This document shows positions 1 through 12,076 of a DNA stretch of 64,000 nt, piece after piece. Position numbers and translations under genes: made by a program. Position 1 is the stretch's first letter, and the number at the start of each line of letters is the position of its first letter. This stretch comes from Absidia repens (lineage: Eukaryota; Mucoromycota; Mucoromycetes; Mucorales; Cunninghamellaceae): positions 1,550,001 to 1,614,000 of the forward strand of contig MCGE01000007.1 in the NCBI GenBank assembly GCA_002105175.1. Reading direction: 5' to 3'. The notes below the pieces were generated by a model. It searched no databases, was not told the DNA's origin, and saw only the letters and a list, made by a program, of their open reading frames with translations.

Positions 1-349
1 TCTTCTAGCAGAATCGCACCACATAAAAAACGATTCATCAGGAAATCATTTTTTGCATTGTATTAGTCTAGTCCTACTTTCACTAGCAAAACCCTCATTC
101 AATCAACTTTGCATTTTTATCCCATCCTTCCAACGCGCTCCCCATCCCCCTCGCCGAAAGAAAGATATACCCTCACTAGGAATCCTGGGCAAAACGCGGG
201 ACTTTGAGAGAAAAAAAAAATCACAGATACATAAAAAACAAAGACATATAAAACAAACACATATCAAAAGGCAACAATACATTTATAACAAAAAATCATA
301 TTTATTGAAGAATGCACACAAGATAAAAAAACAATATGGTAAAAATGGT
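1..349. other. Gene-free left edge, 3' flank of RPL8
   Basis: I see no convincing gene here. The stretch is A/T-rich with A-runs and should hold the 3' untranslated region of the minus-strand RPL8 gene that ends at 350. A plus-strand open frame over 53-445 overlaps the last RPL8 exons and has a low-complexity lysine-rich translation, so I treat it as chance. Confidence 0.6.
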
Positions 350-1251
350 TTATTCCTTGAGCTTCTTGGTACCACGGAGCAAACCAGTACGACGAGCAGC
401 AATGAGACCAACCTTTTGACCTATATTCATAAAAAAAAAAGTTAAGCGATGATATACGATAACCCTTCCCCCAAAAAAAAATCTTAAAAAAACTTACCGG
501 CAGAAGAATCACGGGCCATAGTAGAGGCGTGACCAATGTGTTGATGGTTACCACCACCGTGAGGATGGTCGACGGGGTTCATAGCAACACCACGAGTCTT
601 GGGCCAAGAGTTACGCTTGACCTTGTATTTGTGGTAAGCACGACCAGCCTTCAACAAGGGCTTGTCAATACGACCACCACCAGCGACGATACCAATGGCA
701 GCACGGGCAGTAGAGGGGATGATCTTCTTGGCACCGGAGGGGAGACGGAGACGGGTCTTACCATCTTCACCATGACCAATGACAGTAGCGTAGTTACCGG
801 AGGTACGGGCAAGAGCACCACGATCACCAACCTTTTCTTCAACGTTACAGATAACGGTACCTTCAGGGACGGAGGCCAAGGGCAAAACGTTACCAATGTT
901 CAAGGTAGCCTTCTTACCACAGTAGACGAATTGACCAGTGTACATACCTTCGGTAGCAATGAAAGTTTCAGTACGGAGCTTGTACCTAAAAAAAGGTGGG
1001 TGAGTTTCACAAAGAGTGATGGATCATAATAGATGCATATCAACTTACTTGTAGGGATCACGGAAGACAACCTTGGCAAGGGGAGCACCACGTCCAGGAT
1101 CGTGGACGATTTCCTTGACGAGACCGCGGATATAACCATGACGTTCAGCGAAATCGAACACACGCAAGTTAGCAGCACCCTTACGACCGACGGTGTGAGC
1201 TTTGAAGATACTTCCGGCACCTTTTCTTTGAGCACGAATGACGCGACCCAT
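350..1251 (-). CDS. RPL8: 60S ribosomal protein uL2 (L8/L2)
   Basis: Cytosolic large-subunit protein uL2, which lies near the peptidyl-transferase centre. Three exons: 1251-1049, 985-498 and 420-350 (253 aa, the usual eukaryotic length). The start reads [13 protein letters not shown]. Exon 1 joins exon 2 as DPYK-YKLRTE, and exon 3 ends in [11 protein letters not shown]. The universally conserved loop [17 protein letters not shown] is intact, including the histidine that is hydroxylated in other eukaryotes. Introns are 63 and 77 bp with GTAAGT-like donors and TAG acceptors. The gene is divergent from the AIRIM-like gene at 1692 and shares its upstream region. Codon use is strongly biased, as expected for high expression. 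Identity is certain; exon ends were inferred from frame and splice consensus. Confidence 0.97.
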
Positions 1252-1691
1252 ATTTAATCAATTCTATAAATACAAAAGTAGAGGAGTTAGTTAATGTTGG
1301 ACTCAAATTCAGTAGATGACATGGATGACCCAATCCATTCCTTCAGCCTTTGTAACCCTAACCCTTCCAATATCCATCCAACCATCCATCCATCTATCCA
1401 TGCCATTCATCCATCAAATATCATATTCATCCATCTACTGTATTGATATTCAATCGTTCCGTTGGTCATCCATTCCGCAGTATCATCATTGTATGTAGTA
1501 ACTCACCCTAAAGTTTGTGGTGGGGGAAAAGAGGAGGAAAGAAACTAAAAAAATTATCCAGTCCAGCCGCCTTGTCATTTTTTCCGAGCAGGCTTGAAAA
1601 CAAAAAAAATTATTATTCGCATCCCGCTCAAGCCTCCCCCTCCTAATTTTTTTTTTTTTGAACATTTGAACAATTTCCCTTTACTTCACTT
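1252..1691. promoter_or_regulatory. Shared promoter RPL8 / AIRIM-like, with telomere-like box
   Basis: This 440-bp region separates two divergent genes. It contains AACCCTAACCC at 1354-1364, two units of the telomere-type repeat, about 105 bp before the RPL8 start. In several fungi Tbf1-type factors bind such boxes in ribosomal-protein promoters, so a regulatory role is likely but inferred. A CATC-rich simple repeat fills about 1370-1436. T-runs and A-runs at 1550-1660 probably belong to the promoter and 5' leader of the plus-strand gene. Confidence 0.5.
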
Positions 1692-2375
1692 ATGCAGCAA
1701 CAAGAAATCCTTTTCCGTAAAACCACATTCAAGCTATTATCTAGAGCCGATGCTTTAAAACAATCATGGAATTCTTATCAGTCTGCCACACTTACTATAT
1801 TGTCATCCTTGATCAATCTCCACCAACAAGTTTCTTCCACCAACAACACTGAAGCCGCCCACCAACTTGAAGAAGCATACGCTGTCCACACACAAAGGCT
1901 CTTATACAAGCAAACACAGCGCTATGAAAAAGCCATGGTGCAGCTAAGGACACGATTAGACCAGTGGAGTACGGTGATTCAAGATTGGCACCAACTGGCG
2001 ATCGACGCTCAACGCCATGCCGCGAAAGCCCAGGCCATTCACTTGACCAACAACACTGGAACAAGCAACAACGACAATCACACTGCCTTCACACCGCCAC
2101 CATTATCATCACACTCTCTTATTCAAGTCACATCGGTATCACCAGCACAGGCACATCAGTGGATATTACAACTGGAGGATATGTACAAACGACTGTATCA
2201 CTGCAAGCGGATGCTTTTCCTGCAATTAGAAGACAGCACCAAGGAGCCCGATATGGCTACTATCATGGATCAATGGTCAAACGAGAAACATCATCATCAG
2301 CATACAATCACCCAAGATATATCCGACCGTCTCCATCTTTATAACCATATCAAAAAGGTCATTGAATCATTATGA
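1692..2375 (+). CDS. Putative AIRIM (C1orf109)-like ribosome maturation factor
   Basis: Intronless, 227 aa, mostly helical. I recognise a similarity in layout to human C1orf109/AIRIM, from memory rather than from a search. There is an N-terminal helix with W and a SLINLHQQ-like stretch (residues 20-55), a charged helical middle, then VSPAQAHQWILQLEDMYKRL aligning with the human VSPSVADMLEWLQDIERHY region. A KRMLFLQLED segment and a C-terminal MDQWSNEKHH..I..DI stretch follow, aligning with a similar W-(D/E)-x-I pattern. AIRIM works with the AAA ATPases SPATA5/SPATA5L1 (Drg1/Afg2 type) in recycling factors from pre-60S particles. A promoter shared with RPL8 fits that role. Residues about 120-145 are a low-complexity insert. 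Function is inferred; the alternative is an unrelated coiled-coil protein. Confidence 0.5.
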   Translation: MQQQEILFRKTTFKLLSRADALKQSWNSYQSATLTILSSLINLHQQVSSTNNTEAAHQLEEAYAVHTQRLLYKQTQRYEKAMVQLRTRLDQWSTVIQDWHQLAIDAQRHAAKAQAIHLTNNTGTSNNDNHTAFTPPPLSSHSLIQVTSVSPAQAHQWILQLEDMYKRLYHCKRMLFLQLEDSTKEPDMATIMDQWSNEKHHHQHTITQDISDRLHLYNHIKKVIESL

Positions 2376-2481
2376 ATAGAATCACACAAGGTAAATAAGA
2401 CAATACGGACAATATATAGATCAAACAACTTTTTTTTATTTTATTCATCAGCAAAAAAACACACACACGCACACAATCTTT

Positions 2482-5400
2482 CTAATCTATATTCAATATC
2501 CTAACAGAATGATCTTCTCCGCCTGATGCCAATTGGAATCGGCCATCATTTGTGGACCTCCATGACAATGATCGTACTACACCAACATGACACAACCTAG
2601 TTTAGAATAGATTAGAAATTTAGTTTAGTAGTAATTAGTATCTAATACCGTTCATGATCTTTACCCACAGCTCCCCCTCTTTTTTTTTGTGTATATCCAA
2701 TAAACTTGTATCTTTTTTATTTTTTTACCTTTTATCGACTTCACTCCATAATGTCCATTCATGCGGCGATTCTTTTGATGCCGTCCACAATTGTATTTGA
2801 CCACTTTCCAGACCCAATGCCAATAAATATCTACCATAACGTTAAAAAAAAATTAGATTAATTTTTAGTTATCACATCCACAACTTCGAATTTTTTTGTT
2901 TTTTTTATCAACTTACGATCCATTCTTGAAATCAGGGGCCAAATCCAACGCTGTCACTGATTCTTGACATTTGATAGTACTAATACATGCCCATTCCTGT
3001 TGAGGATTTTGTTGCCAGACCTTGAACGTTTTGTCACGAGAGCCAGTAACAAACAAGCGATCATCATGAGTCCACGAGCAATCCCAAATAATACGTGCAT
3101 GGGCCTTGTTTTTCGCCACCAAGCTGTATTCGACTTCACCCGAGACAGGATTGATTTTGCGTTCAGATAAGGACCAGAACCGGTCACGAGACACCGTCAA
3201 TAACCAGCGATCGTCATGCGAGAATCGTACACGCGTCACCGTCAAAGTATGAGCAGCAATCTTTGTGGGCAATTCCTTCCAATTTCTTGTATCAAACAAT
3301 CGAACGACTGCATGTTCACTCGTCGACGCCTTGCAAGCCGTAGCAATATAGTGGCCATCGGTTGTCCCGTCCACGCACATGACTTCATACAAATGACCAT
3401 AGAGCTTTTCCATTTCCGGCCAAAGGGTGTGTTGGATGAGATGTTCTTCATAAGGAGGCTGTGCCATGGTTTCCAAAAGTGACGTGGGTGTGGCGGAAGA
3501 TTGTGTATAGCTTTGTAAAGTGGTGTGGTTTTCGTCTGTATTTTCCATGGCTTCAATGTCGTTTTCAAACACAGCCTTGTTCGATAACCCCAATGCAGGC
3601 AGATTCGCACCCAAAGGTCGACTGCTTGCTTCTTCCTTCATCTTGGTTTCCCCCGTCAATTCCGCCAGGCTTTCAACACAGGAGCGCGGCGTATCAAACA
3701 CACGGAGCACTTTTTCATCGGCACCACTCACAAATTGCCAGTTGTGGGTAAACGCCACACATTTGAGATCATAGCCATGCACCTGAGGTCGACCCATTTC
3801 GTGCCACGTTTCAATATGTTCGTCACCCTCTTGTCGTTTCCATGGTGCATATAATCGAGTCGTTTGATCCAAACTATAATTTGAATGATCGACATGTATT
3901 AGTATGAAGCTTTTTCTTTTTTTTTTCTTTTTTCAAAAAAATAAAAATAAAATAAAAAGGAAGCTTACCTTGCAGAAACAAGATACCTTGATTGAGGATC
4001 CCATGTCACTTGCTCCACTTGTTTGAAATGACCACTGACCGTGACTTGAGGAGACCAGAGATTATGTTCTATAATTCAAAACGAAACAAAAAAAAAAAAA
4101 AAAAAGGTCAGATCGTCTATCCCTTTGCTCCCTCCTTTTTTTTTCTCTTTCCCTTCTTACCTTGTTCTTTCCAAAGATGGAAGGAGCCATTTGCACCATA
4201 CGACAGAACATGTTTTCCATCAGGACCAAACAAAGCACCACAAAAGCCTAGAGCAGCATTGCCACCAATATCACCCATACGTACATCATTGACCCATACA
4301 CCAGAGGAGGCATCGGGGCTCCAGATCATCATCGACTTGTCGCTGGAAGCTGAAATCAATCGCATAGGTTGGTCATATTTGATGGTTCCATTTTCCATTG
4401 TCACCGCTGTAGGTCGTTCCCATGATACACTGAAGACCCAATCGTCATGACCCATCAACAATGCTTCAAACATAATCGAGAATTCCGTTTGCTGTTGTTC
4501 ATCGTTCAGAGGTGTGTCTGCCGTGATGACATGTGCCTTGGTACTTAGTTGAGCATCTTCGCCAGCCCTATTATTTTTTTGAAGAAAATGAAGAGTCTTA
4601 GCCAACATATATAAATATATATATCTATATATATACTACTTACAATGCGCTTTCCTTCAGAGCTTCCAGTAAATCATTAGTGACGGCATTTGGATCAGTA
4701 GGCTGAGTTTGTTGTTGTTCTTGTTGTGGTTGATTGGATACATAGGGTGAGATCTTCCAAATACGAATATATCTATCTTGAGAGCCACTAGCCAAGATAA
4801 GATCACCAGTTTGTAGGGTATGTGTTTTTGTGCCATCACTTTCTTCAGCAGGTTCACCGGTGTATGTTGCAAATGCCAAAGATCGTACCCAGTTGTCGTG
4901 TCCCTGAAGCGTGTATACCTTTTCAAATGATTTGCTGCTTTGTTGGTAAATGTAGATGTTGATGACCTTATCCGTATGACCACTGGCGATAATGGGAACT
5001 ACGGATATATACGTATATATAAGAGAAGTCATAATTTAGAATAAAGCAGTAATAGGGATCATGATATAGTGTCTTACCTGTAGTTCCAGGAAGGTAGGAA
5101 AGGGCTAAAGACATTGGGTACTTGTTTCCGCAGTCAATCACTTGAATACAATCCACTTGATCTATCAATAAAAGGACAATATGGGTGAGTCATTATGGTT
5201 CCCCTTCACACCGTATCCTGTTCATTCTACGTTTTTACCAGTGTCTTGATCTTGAATAGAGCGTTCCCAAATACGAATCTTTCCATCAGCTGATCCAAGT
5301 GCAATCAAGTCCTTCGATTCGTCTGCTACCTTTTCAGCATGCATCGTTGCAATAGCTTCGACAGCACCAGTAAATCCTTCAAGTGTCGCCGAGTTTATCC

Positions 5401-5916
5401 ATTGTTGTTGTCCGTTTTGTTTCCATATTTTGGCCGTGTGATCAGCTGAACCAGAGATAATGGCAAGTTGCTCAGGATCAGTTTGGTAACCTATGCGTTG
5501 TTAATAAAGGAATAGTTTGTTGAGTGAGTTTTCCATTTGTTGAGTTATACACATGACTTGGTGTAAGTTAGTTGTTCACACTTACCTCTTTCGATAAAGT
5601 CGACACAAGTAACACGATCCTTATGCCCCGGCAAAGTTTCTTTGATACCTTTTCTGGTTTTGTCCTAAAAGCATGAAAAGATACAGAAAGTGAGATAAAG
5701 CATTTATTTGATTGACATGATCTCTCTCAATTCTTAGTTTTTTTTTTTTATTTTTTTTTCAAAAGAAAAATAAAAAGTCAAAAACCGTACCAAGGGATCG
5801 TAAAGCGCCACGAATTTATCAGCACCAAAAGCCACAAGACCGTTAGGAGCCCAGGCAGCTGCATGTGTAGTGCGATTGCAGCCTATCGAAATAAATTCAC
5901 TCGATATATTGGCCAT
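2482..5916 (-). CDS. ELP2: Elongator complex subunit 2, WD40 protein
   Basis: Scaffold subunit of Elongator, which makes the cm5/mcm5 modification of wobble uridines in tRNA. Ten exons: 5916-5791, 5664-5586, 5490-5239, 5161-5078, 4998-4644, 4567-4161, 4068-3969, 3873-2917, 2830-2729 and 2596-2482. The joined protein is 858 aa, close to human (826) and yeast (788). Diagnostic blocks are GLVAFGADKFVALYDPL near the N terminus, LSYLPGTTVPIIASGHTDK, RLISASSDKSMMIWSPD, SLDQTTRLYAPWKR, VSGADEKVLRVFD, LPALGLSNKAVF, HLIQHTLWPEMEKLYGH and the terminal LASGGEDHSVRI. Together they form the two WD40 propellers. The 3' end faces the AIRIM-like gene about 106 bp away. All splice junctions preserve frame. 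Confidence 0.95.
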
Positions 5917-6551
5917 CGTACCGACAATAAAGTAATAAACGATCGACAGTAGTTTGAAAGAAAAAGAAAAAGGAAGAGACGTGGCTTTTTTTATGCTCAG
6001 TGAAATTTTGAGAGATTTGTGTAATTCAACCACCGACTTTTTTTTTTTTATGGGTTTGGATTTGCTGGTGCCCTGAAAGTGGGCAACTATTGGCCGAATT
6101 AAAATAATCCCACAGAAAGAGGAAATACGATACTTCGGGCAATAACCTACATTAATACTAGCCGTTTCGACCAAATATTGATCCATAGTCTATTACACTG
6201 GGAACATCCATTTTTGAAGTTGGTGGTATGAAAGTGAGTTCCCATCACAAGGAAGTTTCATTTTCATCAATTTGTGAAATGATGTATGATTGGGATGATA
6301 TCTAAGATTAAAAAATCAATGTTGCTGGAAAGTACCTACATTATACAATCATCATTAAATTGTGATTCATTCATTTTATTATTGGCAAACATTGTAAAAG
6401 AGGCTTTAATTTTAAGTAATTAATTAATGATAACAGTAGACATTTTTTTATTTGAGAACAGAACTAAAATTAAAAATAAATTGTGAGCTAATGGTCTAAT
6501 AAAAAGAGGAAAAGAAAGAAAATACTACACTATCTAAACTAAATATATAGG
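5917..6551. other. Intergenic: ELP2 promoter and alkaline phosphatase 3' flank
   Basis: This contains the upstream region of ELP2 (gene start 5916) and the 3' end of the next minus-strand gene. It is A/T-rich. Apart from open frames of random appearance I see no gene, and no clear TATA or other named site. Confidence 0.5.
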
Positions 6552-9310
6552 TTACAAATCCATAGCATCGGCCATCTTGAAGAAGAGTTCCCAGTTTTCA
6601 AATGTTTTCTTGAAGAGCTCAGAACCAGGACCTGTAAAAACAAAACAAGATGAGAAACTGACCCACCCCACAACCGACGTCCTTATTTCTTCTTTTAGAC
6701 TTACCGTTAGCGTAGATAAAGACATCACTCATAGAATGTACACCTTGATCATTACCATGAGGAAGATTGTTGTTGACGAGGAGACCTTGACCAAAGTTGC
6801 CTCCCATATCTTTAGGGTTGGGGACGAGTACGCCATGATCATTGGACACAGAAGGTACACGAGGACCATTGGCAGAGACACGCCAGGCTTCATGATGAGC
6901 AGGGCCATTGTTGGTACCGAACGCCAAAGTTACCTTAGGGTTCCAGTTGTCGGGGAACCCGTCGCCATTTTTATCATAATAACCAGGGAAACCAGCATTT
7001 TGATACACACCGATAGCACTAATCTTTTCATCTTCGTCCTTGGCCTTTCGCATGTATTCGCTATCCACAGAGCCATATACATCAAAGCTGTGAGCATGAT
7101 CAGCAGTAAGAAGGATCAAGGTATCTTCATATTCACCGTTTTTCCTATTGAAAAGAAAAAAAAAAGAAAAGGCGGAATGATGAGTACAGCTATCAACCAA
7201 ACCGGTAAGCTCTTTTTCTGTTGTTGTTGTGTACATACTTGAGCCATTCGACTGTCTTTTTGATTGTCACATCTAATTCAACCAAATCAGCAAGACCACG
7301 AGAATGATCGAATACGTGGAACTATATCATAAAAAAAAAAAAATGATGAGTCGATCATTCCATAATGTACATCATAGTTGAGTGCTTTTTACCATCTTGT
7401 CTACGGAAGCAGCTTCACTCATCAAAAAGAAACCGTCTTTACCACCCCGCTTCTTCAACGTTTCCAAAGCCTTGATGGTCATATCTTCCAAACCGGGCTG
7501 AGCGGAGCCCAATTGATCTTTTCCACTGTTATCAGGATGAGCACCATTGCCAGCAGTGTTGTTCACGTACACATTTCGTTCAAGCCATCTATACAAAGAA
7601 GAAGAAAAATATAACGTTAGAAATAAATCATTGTACTAACGAACAGTATTTTATTATATGTTAACTTACGTATCCAAGTTGCCTTGACGGAAAACACCAA
7701 AGAGCTTGTCCTTGCCATTGTACTTCTTCAGGTCCTTTTTGTTGAATACAGACTTGTAACCAGACTTGGTGAGTTCTTTGAAGTAATCCTTGCCATCAAG
7801 ACTCTTTTTTCCCGAGAAGTATTCAGCACCACCACCAAGGAAGACATCAGGGAGAACTATACATGCCGGAAAAACAAAGAAGAAGCATCAATGAGTACAA
7901 TGACAGGTTTTCTTCCCCTTTTTGTTGATGTCATGATCGCTTACCTGGTTCAGTCCAGTTTTTCACTCCATGAAGAAGCTGGTCAATAATGTTGGCGGAC
8001 ATGCTACGTTTTCTTGTATGACAGAACCATGCACTAGGAGTGGCGTCCGCAGTGTATGCAGTTGTGGCAATCCCGATGGCTATAAGGGCGTAAGAAAGAA
8101 AAAAAGAAAAAAAGAAAAAGGGAGGAAGGTGAGCAAAAGAGAATAAAGAAACTCTGTGTTTTAAATATATGGTTTACCTTTTTTAGGTTGACGGCGTCTG
8201 ATTCTTTCAGTGAGAAGTTCGACCTAGTTTAATAAATAGAATAATAATAAAATAAAAAAAGTGAGTTCACATACCATTAAATATTGATATGAATATATAA
8301 TGATATTAAAAAAAGATATACCTTTGGGTCGTCAAAAGGATCACTAGAAGAATCAGCATACACACCGAGAGCATTGACGCTTGACTTGTGTCCGGTTGCA
8401 TAAGCAGACGCAGAATTTGCTGAATCAGTAAGCAGACTGTCGACCGAGTTGGTAATAACATGGCCCAATTCGTCAAAGTCTTCAAAACTAAGAAGATCCT
8501 TGTATTTTCCCGAAGTGTGCTGACGAGAAATGGCACGAGCAGCAGTAATGGCACCGACATTGGTACCATCAGAGATAAAGAGAATCACGTTCTTCGCCTT
8601 GCGCTTGGGTTTCTTTTTTTCTACCACCTTATAGCGAGCTGTATATGATTTCTTGGGCCCATATTCCAACTTGACATAATAAGTACCAGGTTGATCAAAC
8701 TTGAGTTTACGCCATATACGGGAGGTAACTGCGACGTCAATGGGCTAACATATAAATAAATAAATAAAAAGGTATAAGTTGAGCTCAAGCAAAACAGAAA
8801 ATTACGTTCAGGGGGAGGGGGGCACTAGAATATTTCTTACTTTGGCGTCAGAATGCAGGAGATCAGCATATTCTACTTCGAGAGACTGGGTCCAATTGAA
8901 GTTCCACTGTTCTACTTTAGGCTGAGGGTGGTGGAAGTACCGGCTTGCATCTACCCAATCACCATTGTCTTTGCGAACCTTTGTTTTGAAGGATTTGTAA
9001 GGAACAGGTGTTGATTCCCTGGAATTCTTGTCGTAAGCGTGTAATTCCACTCGTAAATCAAATAAACCACCAACATGGAATTGGGACCTACAATATAAAT
9101 TCGTAAAGGTAAGAAATAATTATTAGAAAGAAAACCAAAAACTTACTCTGTTGGAGGCAGAATACACGCATTGGGGTCAGGACAAGCGCCTAATCGAAAG
9201 TATTGTCCTTCAGGATCAGGCGTCAGCTTGTAATCAGAATGGTGTTTACCAGCCAATACAGTTGAGCTGATAAAACCTAGTGATAAAATGGCAAGAAGAC
9301 CTGTCTTCAT
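6552..9310 (-). CDS. Secreted alkaline phosphatase with long N-terminal extension
   Basis: Metal-dependent phosphomonoesterase of the alkaline phosphatase superfamily. Ten exons: 9310-9147, 9087-8841, 8744-8322, 8223-8178, 8079-7945, 7856-7670, 7588-7393, 7321-7239, 7144-6705 and 6631-6552 (666 aa). It begins with a signal peptide (MKTGLLAILSLGFISSTVLA). About 160 residues then precede the catalytic domain, which opens at NVILFISDG (metal Asp). The nucleophile is Ser245 in TDSANSASAYATG. Other ligands appear as SEAASVDKMFH (Glu, Asp, His), TADHAHSFD and GVHSMSDVF. Bacterial and animal enzymes usually lack such a long N-terminal domain. I see no C-terminal GPI signal. Secretion or vacuolar delivery and a role in phosphate scavenging are inferred. 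Introns are short and preserve frame. Confidence 0.92.
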
Positions 9311-10564
9311 GGTAAAGTTTGAAAATTAATTTTAAAAGAAAAAAAAAAAAAAGGAAGAAGAAAAAAAAAAAAAAAGAAGACCCTTTTTATGCAGGTTGAT
9401 AAAAAGGACAAAGTCGGGAATTTTAAAGACAGCATAACTGATCTTGCACTACTCTATTTTAGATCAAGCAAGTCAAGTAACAAGAAAAAAAAAGGACCAA
9501 ATGGCACGAAATGCTCACGTTTATGCCATCAAGGATTTGAATTGGATAAGTTCACCGCACGTTGTCAAACTGTCCACAGTGGCACCTTCCTCGATTTCTT
9601 TTTGAGTGACAGTCATTTATGAACGGCGATTCAAAGATCCCTTTTTTCAATTGACAAATGTCTCACAATTTACCATTTCAGGAGATCCAAAGTTTATATT
9701 TTGTATTTTACCTGGTAAAGAATAAGGATCTGATTAAAATATAATAAAAACAACATAATAAGGGTAGCATAAGGCGAATATAAATAAGGATTCCAGAGAA
9801 AAAAGAAGATATTTTATTGAAGTAGGTATGATATGATATGATATGATATGATATGAGATGTGTAGTATAATCTAAGTAAGTATTAATAAGATTGGGATTG
9901 GGGTGTGTATGTACTGTGTGATATATGTAAAACTCTCGTTATGTAGTGTATCATGTTATATCGAATCGAAAAGGTATGATATGATACTGTAAATTATGAT
10001 GTATGGACGACATATGATATATGTATTATATGACATGATACGAATAAATCTACGGTACGCTATGATACCATATGAAAAAGGTAGGTTGCTACTGTAATGA
10101 TGACTCCGTTGTACAAAGAAGAAGTTGACGACCATCCACCTTAAACAAATGTTCCAATTGGCGCGATTTGTAGCATACTGTATTTTTAAGTGAGAATGAT
10201 GTATCACCAAGGAGCTACTGTAGTTCTACACGACTTTTCAATTTTGGTTCCCCTTGCTATCCCCTACTACATACTTCTATCATACCATAATAAACATATA
10301 CCACTCCCGAGATTTCTAATTCATACGAAGACGTCCCCCTCTTTTTGTAGTGTATAGTAATCGCAACAAGTACAACATATATATGTGACAAAAAAAAGAT
10401 TGATCAAAAAAGACAATTTTATTGGGATAAAACTATTCAAATGCCGCAACGTAGGTCAAAAAAGTGTGATAAATATAATGAAGAGAATGCATGAATAATG
10501 TCAGAAATGTATATGTGTGTGATGGTGAAGGGTGAAGGGAAATAAACCACCAATACTAATCTAA
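9311..10564. other. Intergenic: alkaline phosphatase promoter and SLX9 3' flank
   Basis: No gene is supported in these 1.25 kb. The part next to the phosphatase should be its promoter: a TATA-like ATAAAAAGG lies on the minus strand near 9382-9390, about 75 bp from the start codon. A CACGTT, a weak Pho4-type half-match, sits at 9516-9521. The rest is A/T-rich and repetitive, including an ATGAT repeat at 9827-9855. Confidence 0.5.
9827..9855. repeat. (ATGAT)n microsatellite
   Basis: About six perfect copies of the 5-bp unit ATGAT, followed by degenerate copies (ATGAG) and scattered related ATGATAT words out to about 10040. A simple replication-slippage repeat in intergenic DNA. Confidence 0.9.
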
Positions 10565-11294
10565 TTAGGTAAATGAGTTCTGTACATGTTGTCGGATGGT
10601 TGATAATGGGTCTTGCTTAAAGGCATCATGTTGCATCACTTTCTGGAAGCGCACGATTTCTTGCATCCTATATACATACAAATACATAAGTACATACATA
10701 TATAAATGGGGCCTCATCATTCCACTATATGTGTCTTTTTAACTTACATTGCCGCCTTTTTAGCCTTTTTGCTCTTGATTTTGTTGGTTGATATAATATG
10801 GGATCCTGGAGTGCTTGGCGTTGCTGTTGTGGTTGCTGTTCCTGTTGCTGATGATACAGCCTGGTCCGCAGTAATTGGTGTTTCTTTTTGAATCATTTGT
10901 AAAATATCCCCAAAATCGTCAAAGCCTTTGTTCAATGCGCCCTTTTTGTTGGCCTTTTTTTGCTGCTTCTTTTTGGTCGCATAGGAATGATCCAGTTCTA
11001 TAAAAAGATGACACCAGTGTTAATTCATATGAGCGCTAGGAGGGAAGAAAATATCTATACTCCCCACTTACTTTCAAGCCAGGCTTCATGTCGTTGTTTC
11101 TTTTTGACCGCTTTGTTCACTACTGGCTTCGCTGCTATATCGTCGGTCTATGGTTGAGGTCATTAGATCCAAGTCAGAAAGTGAAATAAAAGGCTATCTA
11201 ATTTTGTTTTACTTACTGGGATATTTGCAGATAATTTTTGTGACTTATCTGTAAGTTTGGTTTTTGATAGCTTTTGACGTGGGGCTTTTGGCAT
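10565..11294 (-). CDS. SLX9: Ribosome biogenesis protein SLX9-like
   Basis: Small basic protein of the SLX9/FAM207A family, which acts in pre-40S assembly and export. Four exons: 11294-11217, 11147-11072, 10997-10748 and 10667-10565 (168 aa). Family signatures are the N-terminal MPKAPRQKLSK, the block KKKQRHEAWLEKLD (KR-H-x-x-W/F-L-x-K-L), a lysine-rich linker and the C-terminal FKQDPLSTIRQHVQN, matching the conserved F-x-x-x-P-x-x-x-I-R-E-x-L tail. The middle (residues about 95-125) is a Thr/Ala-rich low-complexity segment. The gene is divergent from BXI1, with only 155 bp between start codons. The assignment rests on motifs recalled from memory and is fairly strong. Confidence 0.78.
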
Positions 11295-11449
11295 TGTGTG
11301 GTGAAGGGTAAGCGAGAAGGATCGAGAAGAAGAAAAAAACAAAAAAACATTGTATTGACAAAAACTTATTTTTTGAAATTCCGCTTAGGCGATTGGGGCT
11401 TCTTCCCGATTTTTTTTCTTTTCCCTTTTTCTTTCGTTTCCATACTAAA
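11295..11449. promoter_or_regulatory. Compact bidirectional promoter SLX9 / BXI1
   Basis: Only 155 bp separate the two divergent start codons. There is a long T/C-rich tract just before the BXI1 ATG (11401-11440), a common feature before starts in this window, and A-rich tracts on the SLX9 side. No TATA box is evident. Confidence 0.55.
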
Positions 11450-12045
11450 ATGTCCTACCAACAACAATATAGTAGTTATACGACTCCTCCACCTGCTTAC
11501 GATGCCGAAGCCAATCAGCCTTTGATGGGTGATGAAGAATCGGATGATATTTTCAAAGTGGCCAATAGTAGTTTGGATATTCGAATGCGTAAAGTATCAC
11601 CTTCCAATATATGAAAGAATCTACCATAAAAGTTCCATGCATGTATATGATATGAATATGATACTAATTTTTTTATTATATATAGAATTTGTACGAAAGG
11701 TGTATTCTATTCTCTCTGTGCAAATATTAAGCACCATTATCCTCTCCTCTGTTTATATGTATAACGCTTCTGTCAAATCCTGGGTGCAGTCAAGGTAAGC
11801 ACTGTAGTAGTAAAACTTGGCATTTTCTATTTTCTTTTGAAACCGAACACTGACTCCCTTTTTTTTTTTTTTTTTTTTTTGTCTCTTTGTTTATATAAAG
11901 CCCATGGTTATTGATCGTCTCTGGTATTGGCTCTTTAGGTGTTTTATTATGTTTGATGTGGAAAGCTAGATCTACTCCTTTGAACTATTATCTCTTGGCA
12001 CTCTTTACCGTGTTGGAAGGACACATGGTTGGTACGATTGGTAAG

Positions 12046-12076
<31 letters not shown>

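Noticed and set aside
53..445. 130-aa plus-strand open frame at the left edge
   Set aside because: It overlaps the last intron and exon of RPL8 on the other strand and its translation is Lys/Ser low-complexity without family features.
1351..1366. Chromosome end or subtelomere suggested by CCCTAACCC
   Set aside because: Only two units, located in the promoter of a housekeeping gene and surrounded by conserved genes.
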